In this document: piece after piece, positions 10,366-22,463 of the stretch | Numbering within the stretch: position 1 is the first letter of the stretch | Layout: each line of letters begins with the position of its first letter | Assembly (NCBI GenBank): GCA_907164885.2 | Contig: OU015501.1 | Coordinates: 28,106,132 to 28,170,131, forward strand | DNA: 64,000 bases | Source: Dolomedes plantarius | Lineage: Eukaryota; Arthropoda; Arachnida; Araneae; Dolomedidae | Direction: 5' to 3' | Translations under genes and position numbers: made by a program | The notes under the pieces: model-generated | Told to the model about the DNA's origin: nothing | Databases searched by the model: none | Seen by the model: only the letters and a program-made list of their open reading frames with translations

Positions 10366-12011
10366 TACATGGGACCACATTTTCACCCTGCTTTTACCCG
10401 TCTTACCGGAAGTAAAGACCGTCACATGATTCGGCGGAAGTGATCCTCATACACCATCATTCCTTGTAAATCACGTTATGGGTTCGATCCCAGCCGGTGT
10501 CATACTTTTCCGAATTCACTGCATTGCTATTTTTAGCTTTCCATCTTCGAACTCCGCATTTATCTCGTTACAAAGTGTATGGTCCTGGGGAAGGCCTTTT
10601 TTTCCCAATTGCTGTTCTTTTGACCTCGAATTCTTAAATTTTAAAAATAACGACAACAAAAAATTCATAACACTTTAAAAATCCAAAAAGATTGAAAAAC
10701 TTACAAAAATATTTTTTGTATTCTTATGATATCTGCTTTTCTGGGCCTCTTAATATTATTACTTTTTTGTTTTCCGTGGATTATTATTCTTATCTAATTT
10801 TTCTTCTAAATTTCTTAACTTGTAAGTCTATATTTTTTTCTGTTAAAATTAACTTTTTTGTTTTAATTTAACTTTACTATTAATTTTTTTTCTTTTACCC
10901 GCGTTATTCTTACCTTAATATTTTAATTCATTACTTAAAATTTTAACTACTGAGCACTCCCACCTTGATTACATATATCTTGCTTACAGGAGATAAAGTC
11001 GACACGACCAATGCACTCCTCTTCTAAAACACAATTACGTCTGCGTCTATTTGTTATTTAAATGCAGTATATGTCAGTCGCTGTTGATAATTATAGAACG
11101 TTTACGATTGTTTTCTGTTGTTTTTAAAAATAAATTTAGAAAATAGATAGGAAAAAAGGAATATAAGAACTAGAAGATTGATGCGGATATTAGATATAAT
11201 CGTACGATCTATGGCTTCATCGCTAAATTTAGTTTTTCCACAACAAAGAATGTGGGCAAAATTACGAAGCTCTGTTTGGTGGGAAGAAATTATTTTAAAT
11301 TCCTGAAGTAATAAAGACTGGAAACAAAATTTTCCAATCGATAGGTGCATTTTTTTTAAATTATAAGATTAATTGTAAGATACTTATTATTTTAATAAAT
11401 CCTTTTATAAAATCAAAATGTAATTTTGATTTCAATTTTGTTTCAGTAATTTTAGTCACGTATAAATAAAAAACCATAAATAGATATAAATAAATTTTAT
11501 CTGTGAATTCTAAAATAATTAATTGATAAATAAATTTTAATGTTACGTTTAATTATTGATTATACTTATTAAATTTATTAATTTTACCATAACACTTTAA
11601 ATGAAAATGTTACTGAAATTTTATTGAAATGAAATTTTATTTCTTATTTTACATACCAGATGGCAGTACCATTCTATTTATAATGTAATTGGGGATGGTT
11701 CAGATCAAGAAATAAATGAAATCCTCCGGGAAAAAATAGGCACTTTTCTACTGTTTTCTTGAAAATTATGCGATCGTTAAGGGGTTCCAGATCCTTCCAT
11801 CGATCATTTAGCTGCATTTTCATGAATTCACACAAGTTCAAATCCGCCATGTTATTTACTCCCAGCTTCGAAATGCATCATGGGTAATTAGCGGGTTTTA
11901 TCCTGGGTCGAAGCAGGGTCGAAAATCCACCCTGCATTTTTCCCTATCGTAGGGAAAAAGTAAGATACGACCCTGCTTTTACCCGGGTTTTTGGCACATG
12001 TAAACGGCACT
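10366..12011 (-). mobile_element. Unclassified DNA element, copy C (inverted, one end trimmed)
   Basis: Same orientation as B and directly adjoining it. C lacks the first ~70 bp of B and begins at the internal TTACATGGGACC phrase, so the B/C join lies where the terminal and subterminal copies of TTTACATG could pair. The far end is complete (ACATGTAAACGGCAC then TAGAGAG). Length about 1.65 kb. Confidence 0.85.
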
Positions 12012-12293
12012 AGAGAGTATGAGCAAAACGCTACATCGCTCATAGAGGTGGCACAAGAAAATTTCGTAATTATCCAAAATTCTTAATTGTACCTCTGTTT
12101 CCCTCTCACTCAGTGAGGCATGAATGGACTAAAATCAGGTAAATATTGGTAGCAAATAGCAAGCCTATCGTATTTGTTCCTGGTTAGTTTCCTGAGGCAG
12201 TGCAAAATCTCCGTGTTAGTGTGTTAGATTGATGAGTTCGAATTCTCGTGTATGACTGCAAAATATTTTAGTTACTCCTTGAGTTTATAGAGA
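12012..12293. other. Spacer with a weak tRNA-like box
   Basis: No open frame. GAGTTCGAATTCTCG near 12235 resembles a tRNA T-arm/B box, so a worn SINE is possible but not established. Confidence 0.3.
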
Positions 12294-12539
12294 TGTCTAA
12301 CTTCTACCCTTTCTAGGATATATGTATATCGAAGTCACCCTCTAATAAAGTAGAAATGTTATTTTTTGCTCTAGATAAATAACAAAGTTTATTATTCCCT
12401 TGACACATATAACATGCAGTGTAAAAACAATACTGAGTAAAGACTGGAACAAAATGTTATAAACACTATCCAAGGAAATGAAGTTCAAGTACTCACAATA
12501 TATATAATGTCAGACCAGTGATGCTGCGCGGTAATCCAC

Positions 12540-12744
12540 TGTTATACATTAGTAACTTAAATCTCCTGTTTGGGGGCGCGGTAGTCGCGCTGCGTTTGAT
12601 AAAAAGGTGAAGTTTTTGACACCTGTTCACGCAATGTGTTATTATTCATTCTAAATAAAAATGCTATCGACGTGGAAAAGTCTTCATTGTTATTTTATTC
12701 ATTCATGAGTTCATTTATTCTACAAAACACAACCAGTGTTATCA
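12540..12744 (+). repeat. BEL 5' LTR
   Basis: 205 bp. It lacks a ~35-bp block (CTTCAAGCAACTTTG onwards in the 3' LTR) between GACA and CCTGTTCACGC, and differs by scattered substitutions. The poly(A) signal AATAAA lies at about 12653. Confidence 0.93.
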
Positions 12745-12852
12745 TAGTGGTCATCACGCGGAGGAATAAAAAGTAAAGATTCAGCGACAGTTGAAGTTGA
12801 ATCGTAAAGGCGCCATTTTTCAAGTAAGTTAGAACTGGTCCATTTTCTTAAT

Positions 12853-13800
12853 ATGGCTGCTGAATTAAAAACTGTATTAGTGAGGAAAAAAGTGTTGAAG
12901 TGCAAAATCACCAAATTACTCGGTGAACTTAAGGTAAGTGAATGTGATGAATACTTTCTAGAATTTGTAGATACAAAATGTGAACAGTTCAATAGTGAAC
13001 TGAAAGGAGTTTATGATAAAGTTTATTCTTTGTGCGACGAGGAAGAGTTTGATAAATAATTTGAAGAGCAACAATTCATTGAAAAGAATTTAGATGATAT
13101 CTGGTTTAACAATTAAAAGAATTAAACAAAAACAAAAATGTGATTTTGAAGTATCCAAACTGAAAAATGAAAGTAGCATAATGGAAGTTCGTCTACCCAC
13201 AATAAATTTTCCTTCCTTTAGTGGAAATGTGCAAGACTGGCTACATTTCAGTGATCTCTTCAAAGCCAGTGTTCATAACAATAATTCACTCTCAGACGCT
13301 CAAAAGTTAACTTACTTGAAATCATTGCTTCATTCCGAAGCTGCCAAAATTATTCAGTCTATAACTAATTGTGATGATAATTATGAAACTGCGTGGTCTC
13401 TACTAGAAGAGAGATACTCAGAAAAAAGACGAGCTACCAAAACTAGAGTATTTAATGGAGTTTCTAAAAAGACAAGCGAGAACATTACAGGTATGCAAAA
13501 CACTGGGAAATAATGTACATTTTAAACGTAACGCTCAACAATGGATTACTAGCATGGTATCTACATTTAATGCAAAAGTCTGGAAATTTAAATGTATTAA
13601 ATGTCGGAGCGACAAATTCCATAGTTTGTATAGGTGTCCAGAATTCTTAAATCTCAGTAAATTCTAGATATGAATTCCTAAAAAAAACAATCCTTGCTTT
13701 AATTGTTTGAAAAATCATTCCGTGAGAAACTGTAAATCAACCTACACCTGCCAAAAGTGTTCATTGCATTTCGAGAGTGAAATACAAAATCAAGATAGCG
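12853..13800 (+). pseudogene. BEL Gag relic with zinc knuckles
   Basis: Gag would coat the element RNA in cytoplasmic particles. Starts ATGGCTGCTGAA 109 bp after the 5' LTR. Residues up to 13059 form a Lys/Glu-rich helical N-terminus, then a stop. The next frame (13094-13513) has the DUF1759 core: PTINFPSFSGNVQDWLHFSD, then AKIIQSI and TAWSLLEERYS. Further on, in shifted frames, are CIKCRSDKFHSLYRC and CFNCLKNHSVRNC (Cys/His knuckle, about 13700-13745) and CQKC. At least two frame breaks separate these pieces. Confidence 0.88.
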
Positions 13801-13977
13801 AGAGAAAATAATTCTATTCCAAAATCTGAGATCCGTGAATAATTCTGCCTTCGAACAGCAGCGACATAACGTTTCGCCTAGCAGTAATCTTGATGCGAAC
13901 GCGGCAATTTTTAACCCATCTAACGAAAAAACTGTTTAAGGGAACATCTGTATGTAATATGAATCATACAAACCAAG

Positions 13978-14531
13978 GTGTTCTATCCACTGCTATTGAT
14001 TATTAAAGATAGGTTTGGTGAATTTAAACAATCAAGAGGACTTCTGGATGTTGGTTCAATGAGTTCATTTATAACTATTCAGTGTGCTGATAATTTGGGA
14101 ATTAAAAGAGAAAAGGTAGATATTGCGGTTTTCGGGTTGAATGGTGCTACAATGCACATCGGATCGAAAGTGACTGCGTTAATTTCAAACAACTCTGATT
14201 TTGAAGCGAAATTACAACTTCTGTGTGTGCCAAAATATCAGATGCAATACCAGTAAATTATATTAATATTCTTATCGAGCAGTATCCCCAAAATATTACA
14301 TTAGCGGATCCAGGATTTTTCCAACCTGGAAAAATCAACGTGTTGTTGGGAACAGAAATTTTTTACGAGCTTTTAAAATTCTGTCAAATTCAAGTCCCTA
14401 ATTCACAATTAAAGTTTCAAAATTCTGTTTTTTATATTTCTTGCATGCGGCAATTATTTAAAGTCCTGAATATCAAAATTTGCAAAACATTCACTGTGAC
14501 TTGTCTACGATTATACGGATTTGACAAATGA
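13978..14531 (+). pseudogene. BEL aspartic protease and linker relic
   Basis: DUF1758-type retropepsin, which would cut the Gag-Pol chain. LLDVGSMSSFIT marks the active site; the usual Ser/Thr after Asp reads Val (DVG in place of DSG/DTG). The frame continues to FGLNGATMHIGSKVTALIS. The following frame (14223-14531) has NVLLGTEIFYELL, the conserved linker before reverse transcriptase. A frameshift near 14240 separates the two. Confidence 0.82.
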
Positions 14532-16200
14532 GGTGCAAAAATTACTGGCAACTTGAAGCAATAGGGATTAAGGACGATCCTAAGTGTAATGACGAAGATC
14601 AAGCGTTAAAAATATTTGAAAAGGCTGCCAGTTATAAAAATAGCGTTATGAAGTTGATTACATGGAAGAAAGACTGGAAAGAAATGGGGGATAATTTTAC
14701 TATTGCAAATAGCCGACTGAATAGTCTTAAAAGGAAAATGAAATTAAATTTAACACTTCATTCACAGTATTGTGAGATGTTGGAAGACTACGTAAACAAA
14801 GAAATTATAGAAAAGGTGCCCAAAAACATCTAAACAGATGACAGACCGGTGTTCTATCTTCCACACCACCCGTGATTAGGCAAGAAAGCCTAACAATGAA
14901 GATGCGGATAGTATTTGATGCAAGTTCCCATGATACAGGGCAATTATCTCTCAATGATTGTCTTTGGCCAGTGCCAAATCTTAATCCAAGTATCCTCAGT
15001 CTTCTCATCAATTTCAGATTAAATAAAATCGCATTTATAGCCGATATAGAAAGGCATTTTTGCAAATATCTTTAGCAAAGACGGACAGAGATGCAGTTAG
15101 ATTTTTTATGGTTTGAAGATAGTGTTCAAGTGTACCGATTCAATCGTGTCCTTTTTGGGGTAAACGCTTTCCCATTCCTTCTCTCTGCTACAATAAAAAA
15201 CACATCAAGAAGTTTCGTGCTGATTATCACCGATTGACAGTAAAATTATTGAACGAGTGTCTTACGTAGATGACTTCATCTCAGGTGTCGACAACTGGAA
15301 AGATGCGCTAGAAGTCTCCCGAAATGCCATTTCCATTTTGGGAGAAGCAAGCATGGGTACTCAGAAATGGACGACCAATGACAATAAACTATGAAGCAGT
15401 GGAAACAAGAAGGGTTTAATACTCAGCTACAACACAATACTATCGATTTGGGATTCCACTCAACCAAAGTCTTAGGGGTGTCATGGAATACAAATGAGGA
15501 TTGTTTTATCGTGGACGTGCAAGGCCTATTGGAGGTTCTATCAAAAAATGAAAACACTAAACGCTTTATCCTGCGTGCGATCGGGAAAATATTCGACCCT
15601 CTTGGTATGCTCCACGCCCTTTACCGTTCGTGTAAAGTGCATATTTCAAGATTTGTGGATGAAGAATATTGCTTGAGGACGAAGAGCTATCAGCAGATGT
15701 TTCGTGAAAAATGGCTCCATGGTGTCTGAAATTCAACGTCTCACCGAACTAAAATCCAAAGATTTGCATTCAACTCACCATAGAAAGAACACTCAGATGT
15801 CGTAGAGAATCACTGCTTCTTTTTGTGTACCTCAGAGTCGGTGAAAGAAAGTAATATCGAAGTATAATCTCCTAACACCAAAAAGCAGAGTTGCACCTCT
15901 CAAAGGATACGTTGCCTAGGGACTAGGAGCTACTGGGAGCTCTACTCGCTGTTTGACGGTGTGAGGTGAAGTCAAGAAATAGTAGACCGAAAAAAGCCAT
16001 CAGTTATCTTCTTCTGGACTGACTCTAAAATCACGCTGTATTGGATCAAAGGTTCCAGTAAAAGATTGAAATCTTTTATAGCGAATCGTGTTAACGAGAT
16101 TCAATCACTGACACTAGTTCGTGGTTCCATTGCCCAGGAAAGCACCACTTCGGCCCGAACTCCTTACCTGAGGTCATCATTGTTGATTTACTCATAGAAA
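14528..16200 (+). pseudogene. BEL reverse transcriptase / RNase H relic
   Basis: RT copies the element RNA into DNA. Seen in successive frames: FWQLE-like KNYWQLEAIGI (14537), DDRPVFYLPHHPVIR (14838), MKMRIVFDASSH (14896), SLNDCLWPVPNLNPSI (14949), the polymerase signature YVDDF (about 15265), LGVSWNTNEDCF and IGKIFDPLGML (15480-15610), and the RNase H-like FFWTDSKITLYWIKG (about 16012). The YVDD catalytic pair is intact, but stops and frameshifts break the chain at least five times. Confidence 0.88.
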
Positions 16201-16647
16201 ACGACCTGTGGTGGACGGGTCACCCCTTTTTGAGACAAAGGGATATTCCAAATAATGATCCCTAACACCATAATTTTACCAGATGAGTATTCTAACGAAC
16301 TAAAGAAAACAGCCAAATGTAAAAATGATGACTGTTCAGTGACTCTAACAATTTTGAGTCAAACTTGGTATATTTGATCATATTATTAATATTAGTATAC
16401 TTATTAACCATCATTCGTATTTTAGTTATGTACTTAGGTTATCTAATAACACTCGAAACGTAAATAAGGTGAAAGGTCACCTCACATACAAAGAGCTTAA
16501 TAAGGCAGAATTGTTATTAATAAGATGGTTCAACAAGGTGAGTTTAAGGAAGAATAAAATGTCTTCAGAAAGGCAGTTCGGTTTCAGGTAACAGTAAATT
16601 AAGTTCTTTAAATTGTTTCTCAGATGAGGCTAATGTACTAAGAGTAG

Positions 16648-17840
16648 ATGGGTAGACTGTCTAACTATTTTATGACAACAAATGAAAAACGTCCAATGGT
16701 TTTACCGGTAAGCATTCCTCTTACCTTAATTATTGTTAAACATTTTCCTTTGAAATATTTGCATATTGGATCAGAATCATTGTTATACCATATTCGTCGC
16801 AAATTTTGGCCGACAAATGGTCGAAATATTTGTCGTAAAACTGTATTTGAATGTGTCACTTGTTTTAAGAACAAGCCTGTAAAAGCGAATCAAGTAATGG
16901 AGGATTTACCCAGGGAAAATGTGACACCTTCTTTCCCCTTTAGCATTATTGGAATTGACTTTTGCGGGCCATTTTACATTAAATTCAAGAATCAGAGAAA
17001 GGGTGTTTTAAATAAAGTTTATGTATGTATATTTGTTTGCCTATGCACCAAAGCTATTCATTTAGATTTTGTGTCAGATCTCACTTCTATAGCCTTCATT
17101 GCTTGCTTAAAGCGTTTCACTAGCAGAAGGGGGAAGTACTCGAAAATACTTTCTGACAATGCTAAAACCTTTGTAGGGGCAGACATAGAACTGAAAAGGC
17201 TTCAAAAATTGGTTAAACATCCAGATGAAACCTTAGATCATTATTTTTCAAGCGAAAAATATTGAATGAACTTCATCCGTCCGAAATCACCGAACTTCGG
17301 TGGTCTTTGGAAGGCGGGGGTTAAATCGTTCAAATTCCGTCTTAAGCGTATTATTGGTAATGCGCAACTTACATTAGAAGAATTTTTCACCGTTATTCTA
17401 GAAATTGAAGGCGTTTTACATTCAAGACCCCTCACTCCCTTGTCACCAGATTTTGGCAATTTCGAGACTTTGTCACCAGGTCATTTTCTCATAGGGAGAC
17501 CCTTGACTTCTATCGTTGAACCACAACTCACTGAGGTTTATGAAAATAAACTAACCAAAAGGCAGCGAATAACAAAATATAGTCAACATGTGTAGAAATT
17601 GTGGAAGAGAGATTATCTAACTAGTTTACAACAGCGCAATAAATGGTAGTTAGCTAAAAATAATGTAACTGTGGGTTCATTTGTACTAATCGAGGATGAA
17701 AATATGCCAAATACAAAGTGGCTCACTGGTAGGATTCAGCGATATTTTTCGGTAAGGATAAAAATTTCGAGTTGTGAACATTCGTCTACCTAACAGTAAA
17801 ATAATAAAAAAAAATGTAAGAAGTATTTGTGTTCTTTCCA
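16648..17840 (+). pseudogene. BEL integrase relic with lost catalytic Glu
   Basis: Integrase would insert the cDNA into the host genome. Residues 16750-16890 hold the His2Cys2 zinc-binding region (HIGSESLLYHIRRKFW then CVTC). The core has IGIDFCGPFY (first Asp) and ILSDNAKTFVG (second Asp). The third block, in the next frame (17266-17595), reads FGGLWKAGVKSFKFRLKR where the family has Glu at the Lys of GLWK, so the DDE triad is broken. LTLEEFFTVILEIEGVLHSR follows, then SPGHFLIGRPL and, after a stop at 17593, LWKRDYLTSLQQRNKW and NTKWLTGRI of the DUF5641-type tail. Confidence 0.9.
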
Positions 17841-18046
17841 TTAATGAAAACTAGTGTTTGAATTATTATAGTGTATTTTAAATATATTACATTGTTCATA
17901 TTTTAAGTATGTACTAACGTGTTACTATAGTATGTAAATTCAGTCGTATTCCTTTTGTAAACATTGTTTTGTATTTATTATGTAGCTGTGTATCAGTGTA
18001 TTAGTGTAATATGTTGAAACCCTGTAGGTTTCAACGGCCGGGAGTA

Positions 18047-18286
18047 TGTTATGCATTAGTAACTTCAATCTCCTATTTGGGGGCGCGGTAGTCACGCTGC
18101 GGTTGATTAAAAGGCGAAGTGTTTGACCTTCAAGCAACTTTGTAACGATGAACAGCCAGAGTGCCTGTTCACGCACTGTGCTATTGTTCATTCTAAATAA
18201 AAATGCTATCGACGTGGAAAAGTCTTCAGTGTTATTTCATTCATTCATGAGTTCATTTATCTTACAAAATACAACCAGTGTTATCA
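18047..18286 (+). repeat. BEL 3' LTR
   Basis: 240 bp, the longer LTR. Starts TGTTATGCATT after a purine-rich tract and ends AACCAGTGTTATCA, followed by the TCCAC duplication. Confidence 0.93.
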
Positions 18287-18545
18287 TCCACTATTACTAA
18301 CACAACAACCTCTTTATGCTAGAGTGGCAAAAACTCGCTTAAGCTTAGAAGCTATCTAGCTATGCGCCACTGAAGGCAACTCGCATAAACAGCTCGAAAC
18401 AAACCAGTCTTTTTCCGCAGTCTGGCTACGCGGTATTTATAGTAATGGTTTATGCTGAATTTATTTAGCATTTTTTGTAGCTTCTTTGGATTTATGCAAA
18501 TACAATGATCGATTATTGTTAATCGATCATTGGGTAGACCTTACA

Positions 18546-20104
18546 AGTTTTCTATCCTATTTCTTTTCCTTTATATATTCTGATTTCTAGCTCTATAGTC
18601 TTCTAGATATGCATTCTATGTCATGAAAAAACCCCGTAAAAAGAGATTTTCAGGACTGGATTCCTCTTAACAAGTGACTATTATTGTTTTAATGGAGCTA
18701 AGTGTTTCTCTAAAGGCAGCATAGCTACTACGAATCCTGTTGGAGTTCCTGTTTCTTTGCGTGTAAAGCGTTACTATTCGTTGAAAATTAGTAAATCACG
18801 CGGAAGGACTAATGTGTTAATATGCAAATGTATTTGTAATCATTGTTAAGGGTTTATTTTAGTATTTCAACTTCAGTATTATTATTTGACATTCTTGGGC
18901 TAAGTCAACAGTACAGGAACCAGAGCGTTAGGATTTTGTAGGAACTAAAGAAAAGGGAAATTGCTTCTTGCCATCTAAAGAAAAGGCTGAAAATTTGGTA
19001 CAGCCCTGTGAAAATTAAAGTAACTCACAAAATGTCTCAAATGTAAACATTAGCAACACAACAAAAAGACATAATTTTTGTATTAAGTGATTTCACAGAC
19101 GCAGGAACGATAGGATAAACGTTTTATCAGAAGGACCTGAGGTAGGCTATCTAAATCTGTTGAAAAGAATTTTTTTGTGGATTGCCTATAATCCTCCAGG
19201 AACAAGTTTGTTAGTGAAAGAACAACAGAAAGAAGATAGAACATTATTGTTCTGTGAATAAAAATGTTATTAGAAAGTTTTAATGGTTCTAATATAAAAT
19301 AAGCTACAGATTTTATAATGTATTTAAGCTTGTAAATAAAATATATATGCCATTAAAAATTTCGAAACTAAATAACACAGCTGGAATACTATGTCTGTCA
19401 TACCATGGTAAGATATAAGTCTATGTTCAATCGAAAAACAGAATCGGAACCAACCAGGTGAATATAACTGAAGTGAAAGGAATGAAAGATCCTACATTCG
19501 TTTCATCTCGCTTTTCGAACACCGTCGGAAATCTCAGCATTTCAGGGCTAGTAGGCCCAAGCAATGCTATTACGTCTTTCCATCCTGTGAAGTTCCCGTG
19601 GAGAAAGATCCTAACCCCTTCAGGGGTAGTGGTCCATTTTTTGGATCACCTATTTTTATTATTTTATTAACAACTAAATCATCGCTGAATTTTTTTCTGT
19701 TAAATCCTGTAATCTTTGTACCATATTAGTGTGGCTTTAGAAACACCAAATGGCAGTACTCTACGGGTTCTATATTTTCAGCGAGGATAATTTTTTGTTG
19801 CAAGCCAGAATTTCTAGTGTGAAATTTTTTTTTTCCACTTTTTCTAAGTTGTGAGTATATAATGCACCGAAGTTCTGGAATTAATCACTTTATGATTGTT
19901 ACTTATTTATTTTAAATAGAAAAGTTTTAATTTATCTGCCTAATTTCTTATCTTTTTAAAGTAATTTCATTGCTTGTGGTTCAAATATGGACCTCCACGC
20001 ATGTAGCATTTATTGTCACTAGATGGCAGTAGTATCGGTTTGAAAAAAGAAAACTATAATATTTTTAATTTTTTGGGGGGTGGGGGGGGGGCATACGGTC
20101 AATT
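18546..20104. other. Spacer, no recognisable gene
   Basis: Only short frames without motifs (for example 19458-19670). No tandem repeats or terminal repeats seen. A G-run near 20075 borders the next SINE. Confidence 0.6.
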
Positions 20105-20235
20105 TTTGCTCCGGGAGATCTATTAGACCGGGCCCTACTGTTTAAAGCCGATTCATACATCAATGTCGACAGTGGGATTCGAACCCACAGGCAACACTAT
20201 CAAAGTAGTTTTTCTAGGTTTGATGACAGGTTAAT
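20105..20235 (-). mobile_element. tRNA-derived SINE, family with GGCTTTAAGCAG/ACAG core, copy 1
   Basis: Read on the minus strand: a T-arm/B box GTGGGTTCGAATCCCAC, then ATTGATGTATGAATCGGC, TTTAAACAGTAGG and CCCGGTCTAAT. The same order recurs at 61545-61690 (GTGGGTTTGAGTCCCAC ... GGCTTTAAGCAGTAGGTCCC). The head is too diverged to fold as a tRNA. RNA polymerase III transcription is the family norm, not shown here. Confidence 0.6.
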
Positions 20236-21715
20236 TTTGGTTCTTGAAGTTTGGGTTTGATTCGTGAACCTTGGTTTTGGTTGTCTATTTGCCCTTTCTT
20301 GATTCTAGAGTTTGACTGTGAGAGAAATCTTACTATTCTTGACTTTGTACTGCGTCATGATGACTAGAAAAAAATTTTACTGTTTCTGAGGGACTTGAAT
20401 TTTTGATTTTATATACTTTTACATCATTTTTTATACATATTTTATATACTTTTTGCATTCATTGTATAATTTTCCTTATATACTTTCATTAAATACTTTC
20501 ATTTATATACTTTTTACTTTCATTATATGCTTTCATTTATATTCTTTTTACTTTATTTATTTATTTTTGTACAGATAAATATTTTGATAAATATTGTGTA
20601 TATATATGTATATATATTGTAATCTGATTGCAGTGGATATATTGTTATATCTTGCTCTATATTACTAATAATTTCATAGGCTTTTAATGGCTTAGCCAGT
20701 CAGAATAGACGTTCTAATATACAGTGCTCTAGGTGCACGCTGGTTCGAAAATGGACCACCTCTCCCTGCCTAAACTAGAACTGCATTTTCAAATTTTTTT
20801 TACAGAATTACCCAAAAATATGCTGATTTAGTGCATCTGAAAGGGTATAAAGGAGAGGGCTAGGTAAATTTTCCATATAATTAGCTGGTTTATTTTCTGT
20901 CTAGGATGCCGAAAAAGTTTCCCGTCGGTACGCTTAAAATTTCAGTAGTCTCCCAATGTTTGAATTCAAAAATTCAGTTTTGTTCAGTACCGAACTTCCA
21001 CACGAAGTTAAAGAGGGAGAGTTTTCGCTTTGCTAGGTACTAAGCAAAATGTAGCACAGTGCTCGGTATTTTAACTTCATAATCAATACATTCAAAAACA
21101 TGCGTTAAACAATCCAATTATAAAGATAAATAAGATTTTTTTAAAAATATACCCAATGTTTAGAAGTAAAATAGTACATTCTCTAAATGTTAGGGGTGGA
21201 ATTTGTTTTTCTATGTAATGTTTTTCGTCATGTTGTGACTGGTAAATTTCCGTGAAACCTATTTTGCATATTTAAAACGCGAGGCACAGTTTCATTCATT
21301 TTATTTCTTAAAATTTTAATATCGTTTAGTATAATCAAGCAAGTAAAATTCATAAACTTTTAATTGAAATTTTATAACGTATGCTTTGTTAAATGGTCCC
21401 CATCATGAACGTAGAGAGAATATAAATTTTCTTCTACGAAGGGAAGAATTTATTACATCCACTACAGTAATAAAACAAATCGAAAAGCAAAACTAACTGT
21501 TACCAAGTAGACAGCCACAACAAAAAAAATGCTTTTGTCCACTCTGTTAGACGGATATTTGGATTTCTGCTTTGCAATAAATCTGTACTCTTTCTCTGCA
21601 TAAGGTTTTCTCCTTAGAAATCATTTATTCATCTTATAAATACTTTCATTCGTAGACCCTCTTAAGAAGATAAATTATAATATATATACTATATTATACT
21701 ATATACACCACACAC
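20236..21715. other. Spacer, no recognisable gene
   Basis: AT-rich with TATACTTT-type low-complexity sequence around 20400-20560. No motif-bearing frames. Confidence 0.6.
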
Positions 21716-22391
21716 CAGGGTGGTCATAAAAAAACTTCGCCGATATATGGACCTCTAGCGGCGTTTCCGTTCAACTGATCAAGATGAGATTTCAGATATA
21801 GTTATTCAGAGGTATGAGCTCAGGATTTTGTGAACAGCAACAAAGTGGCGCTCACGGTTACGATTATAGGTACAAAAACTGGAAATTTTCGAATGGAAAC
21901 ACCCACTTTTTCCGGTCGCAAAATGCTCAGCGCTTGCAAAAACCCGAAATAGTATTGGAACGGTATGCGTATCACAAAAAACGGACGCGTTATGCGTACA
22001 CTAAAAACAGCTCTGCGAACGGCCTACAAAAACACGACCGGGGAGCACGGAGGAAATTTGCATATGACAGAGGCAAGACACCAATCACTGATGACAAAAC
22101 AGATCGGAAAAAAGAAAAATTTTATTTGGATTACAAATTTTCCACATGGGTGCCATCATCGTATTTTTGTTGGCCGTTCACAAAGCTGTTTTTTGTGCGT
22201 GCATAACACGACGTTTTTTGTGATACACGTAACCTTGATACACCGTAACCATGAGCGCCACTTTGTTGCCGTTCACAGAATCCCGAGGTCATACCTCTGA
22301 ATAGCTCTATCTGAAATCTCATCTCGATCGGTTGAATCGAGTAGCCGCTAGAGGTCCATATATCGGCAAAGATTTTTTCATGACCACCCTG
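21716..22391. mobile_element. Long-inverted-repeat MITE, CAGGGTGGTCA ends
   Basis: The left end CAGGGTGGTCATAAAAAAAC and reverse-complemented right end CAGGGTGGTCATGAAAAAAT begin arms that stay similar through ATATATGGACCTCTAGCGGC, GAGATTTCAGATA, CAACAAAGTGGCGCTCA and on to ATCACAAAAAACG. Almost the whole 676 bp is therefore a hairpin with a short off-centre loop. No transposase motif was found. Mariner-type MITEs often have such CAGGGTG ends; the family is inferred. The flanks are CA/TG repeats, so no clear target duplication is visible. Confidence 0.8.
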
Positions 22392-22400
22392 TGTGTGTGC

Positions 22401-22459
<59 letters not shown>

Positions 22460-22463
22460 CATA
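22392..22463. repeat. (TG)n(TA)n microsatellite
   Basis: TG repeats followed by TA repeats filling the gap between two transposons. Confidence 0.95.

Larger units (their letters stand above)
12540..18286 (+). mobile_element. BEL/Pao LTR retrotransposon, decayed
   Basis: Complete outer structure: LTRs beginning TGTTAT and ending GTGTTATCA at both sides, flanked by the 5-bp duplication TCCAC (12535-12539 and 18287-18291). Internal order is Gag (DUF1759 type), zinc knuckles, aspartic protease (DUF1758 type), reverse transcriptase/RNase H, integrase and DUF5641-like tail, which is the BEL/Pao order. No env-like frame follows the integrase. A purine-rich GGCCGGGAG precedes the 3' LTR. Many stops and frameshifts make it non-functional. 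Confidence 0.95.
12294..18545 (-). mobile_element. Solo-LTR-like repeat, copy 1, split by the BEL element
   Basis: The two outer parts (12294-12539 and 18287-18545) join into a sequence that matches 48746-49302. On the minus strand it starts TGTAAGGTC and ends AGACA. It carries a TATAAATACCG box (about 18433) and an AATAAA signal (about 12385) in the order expected for an LTR. No internal region or second LTR was seen, and no target duplication is obvious. The BEL element inserted into it and duplicated TCCAC. Confidence 0.6.

Noticed and set aside
8834..10678. Duplicate 63-66 codon frames starting MGSIPAGVILFRIHC
   Set aside because: They are the same position in element copies B and C. The GGGTTCGATCCC inside looks tRNA-like and the frame is shadowed by poly-A/T; no domain.
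12540..18286. Endogenous retrovirus with an env gene
   Set aside because: Domain order and motifs are BEL/Pao and nothing follows the integrase tail before the 3' LTR.
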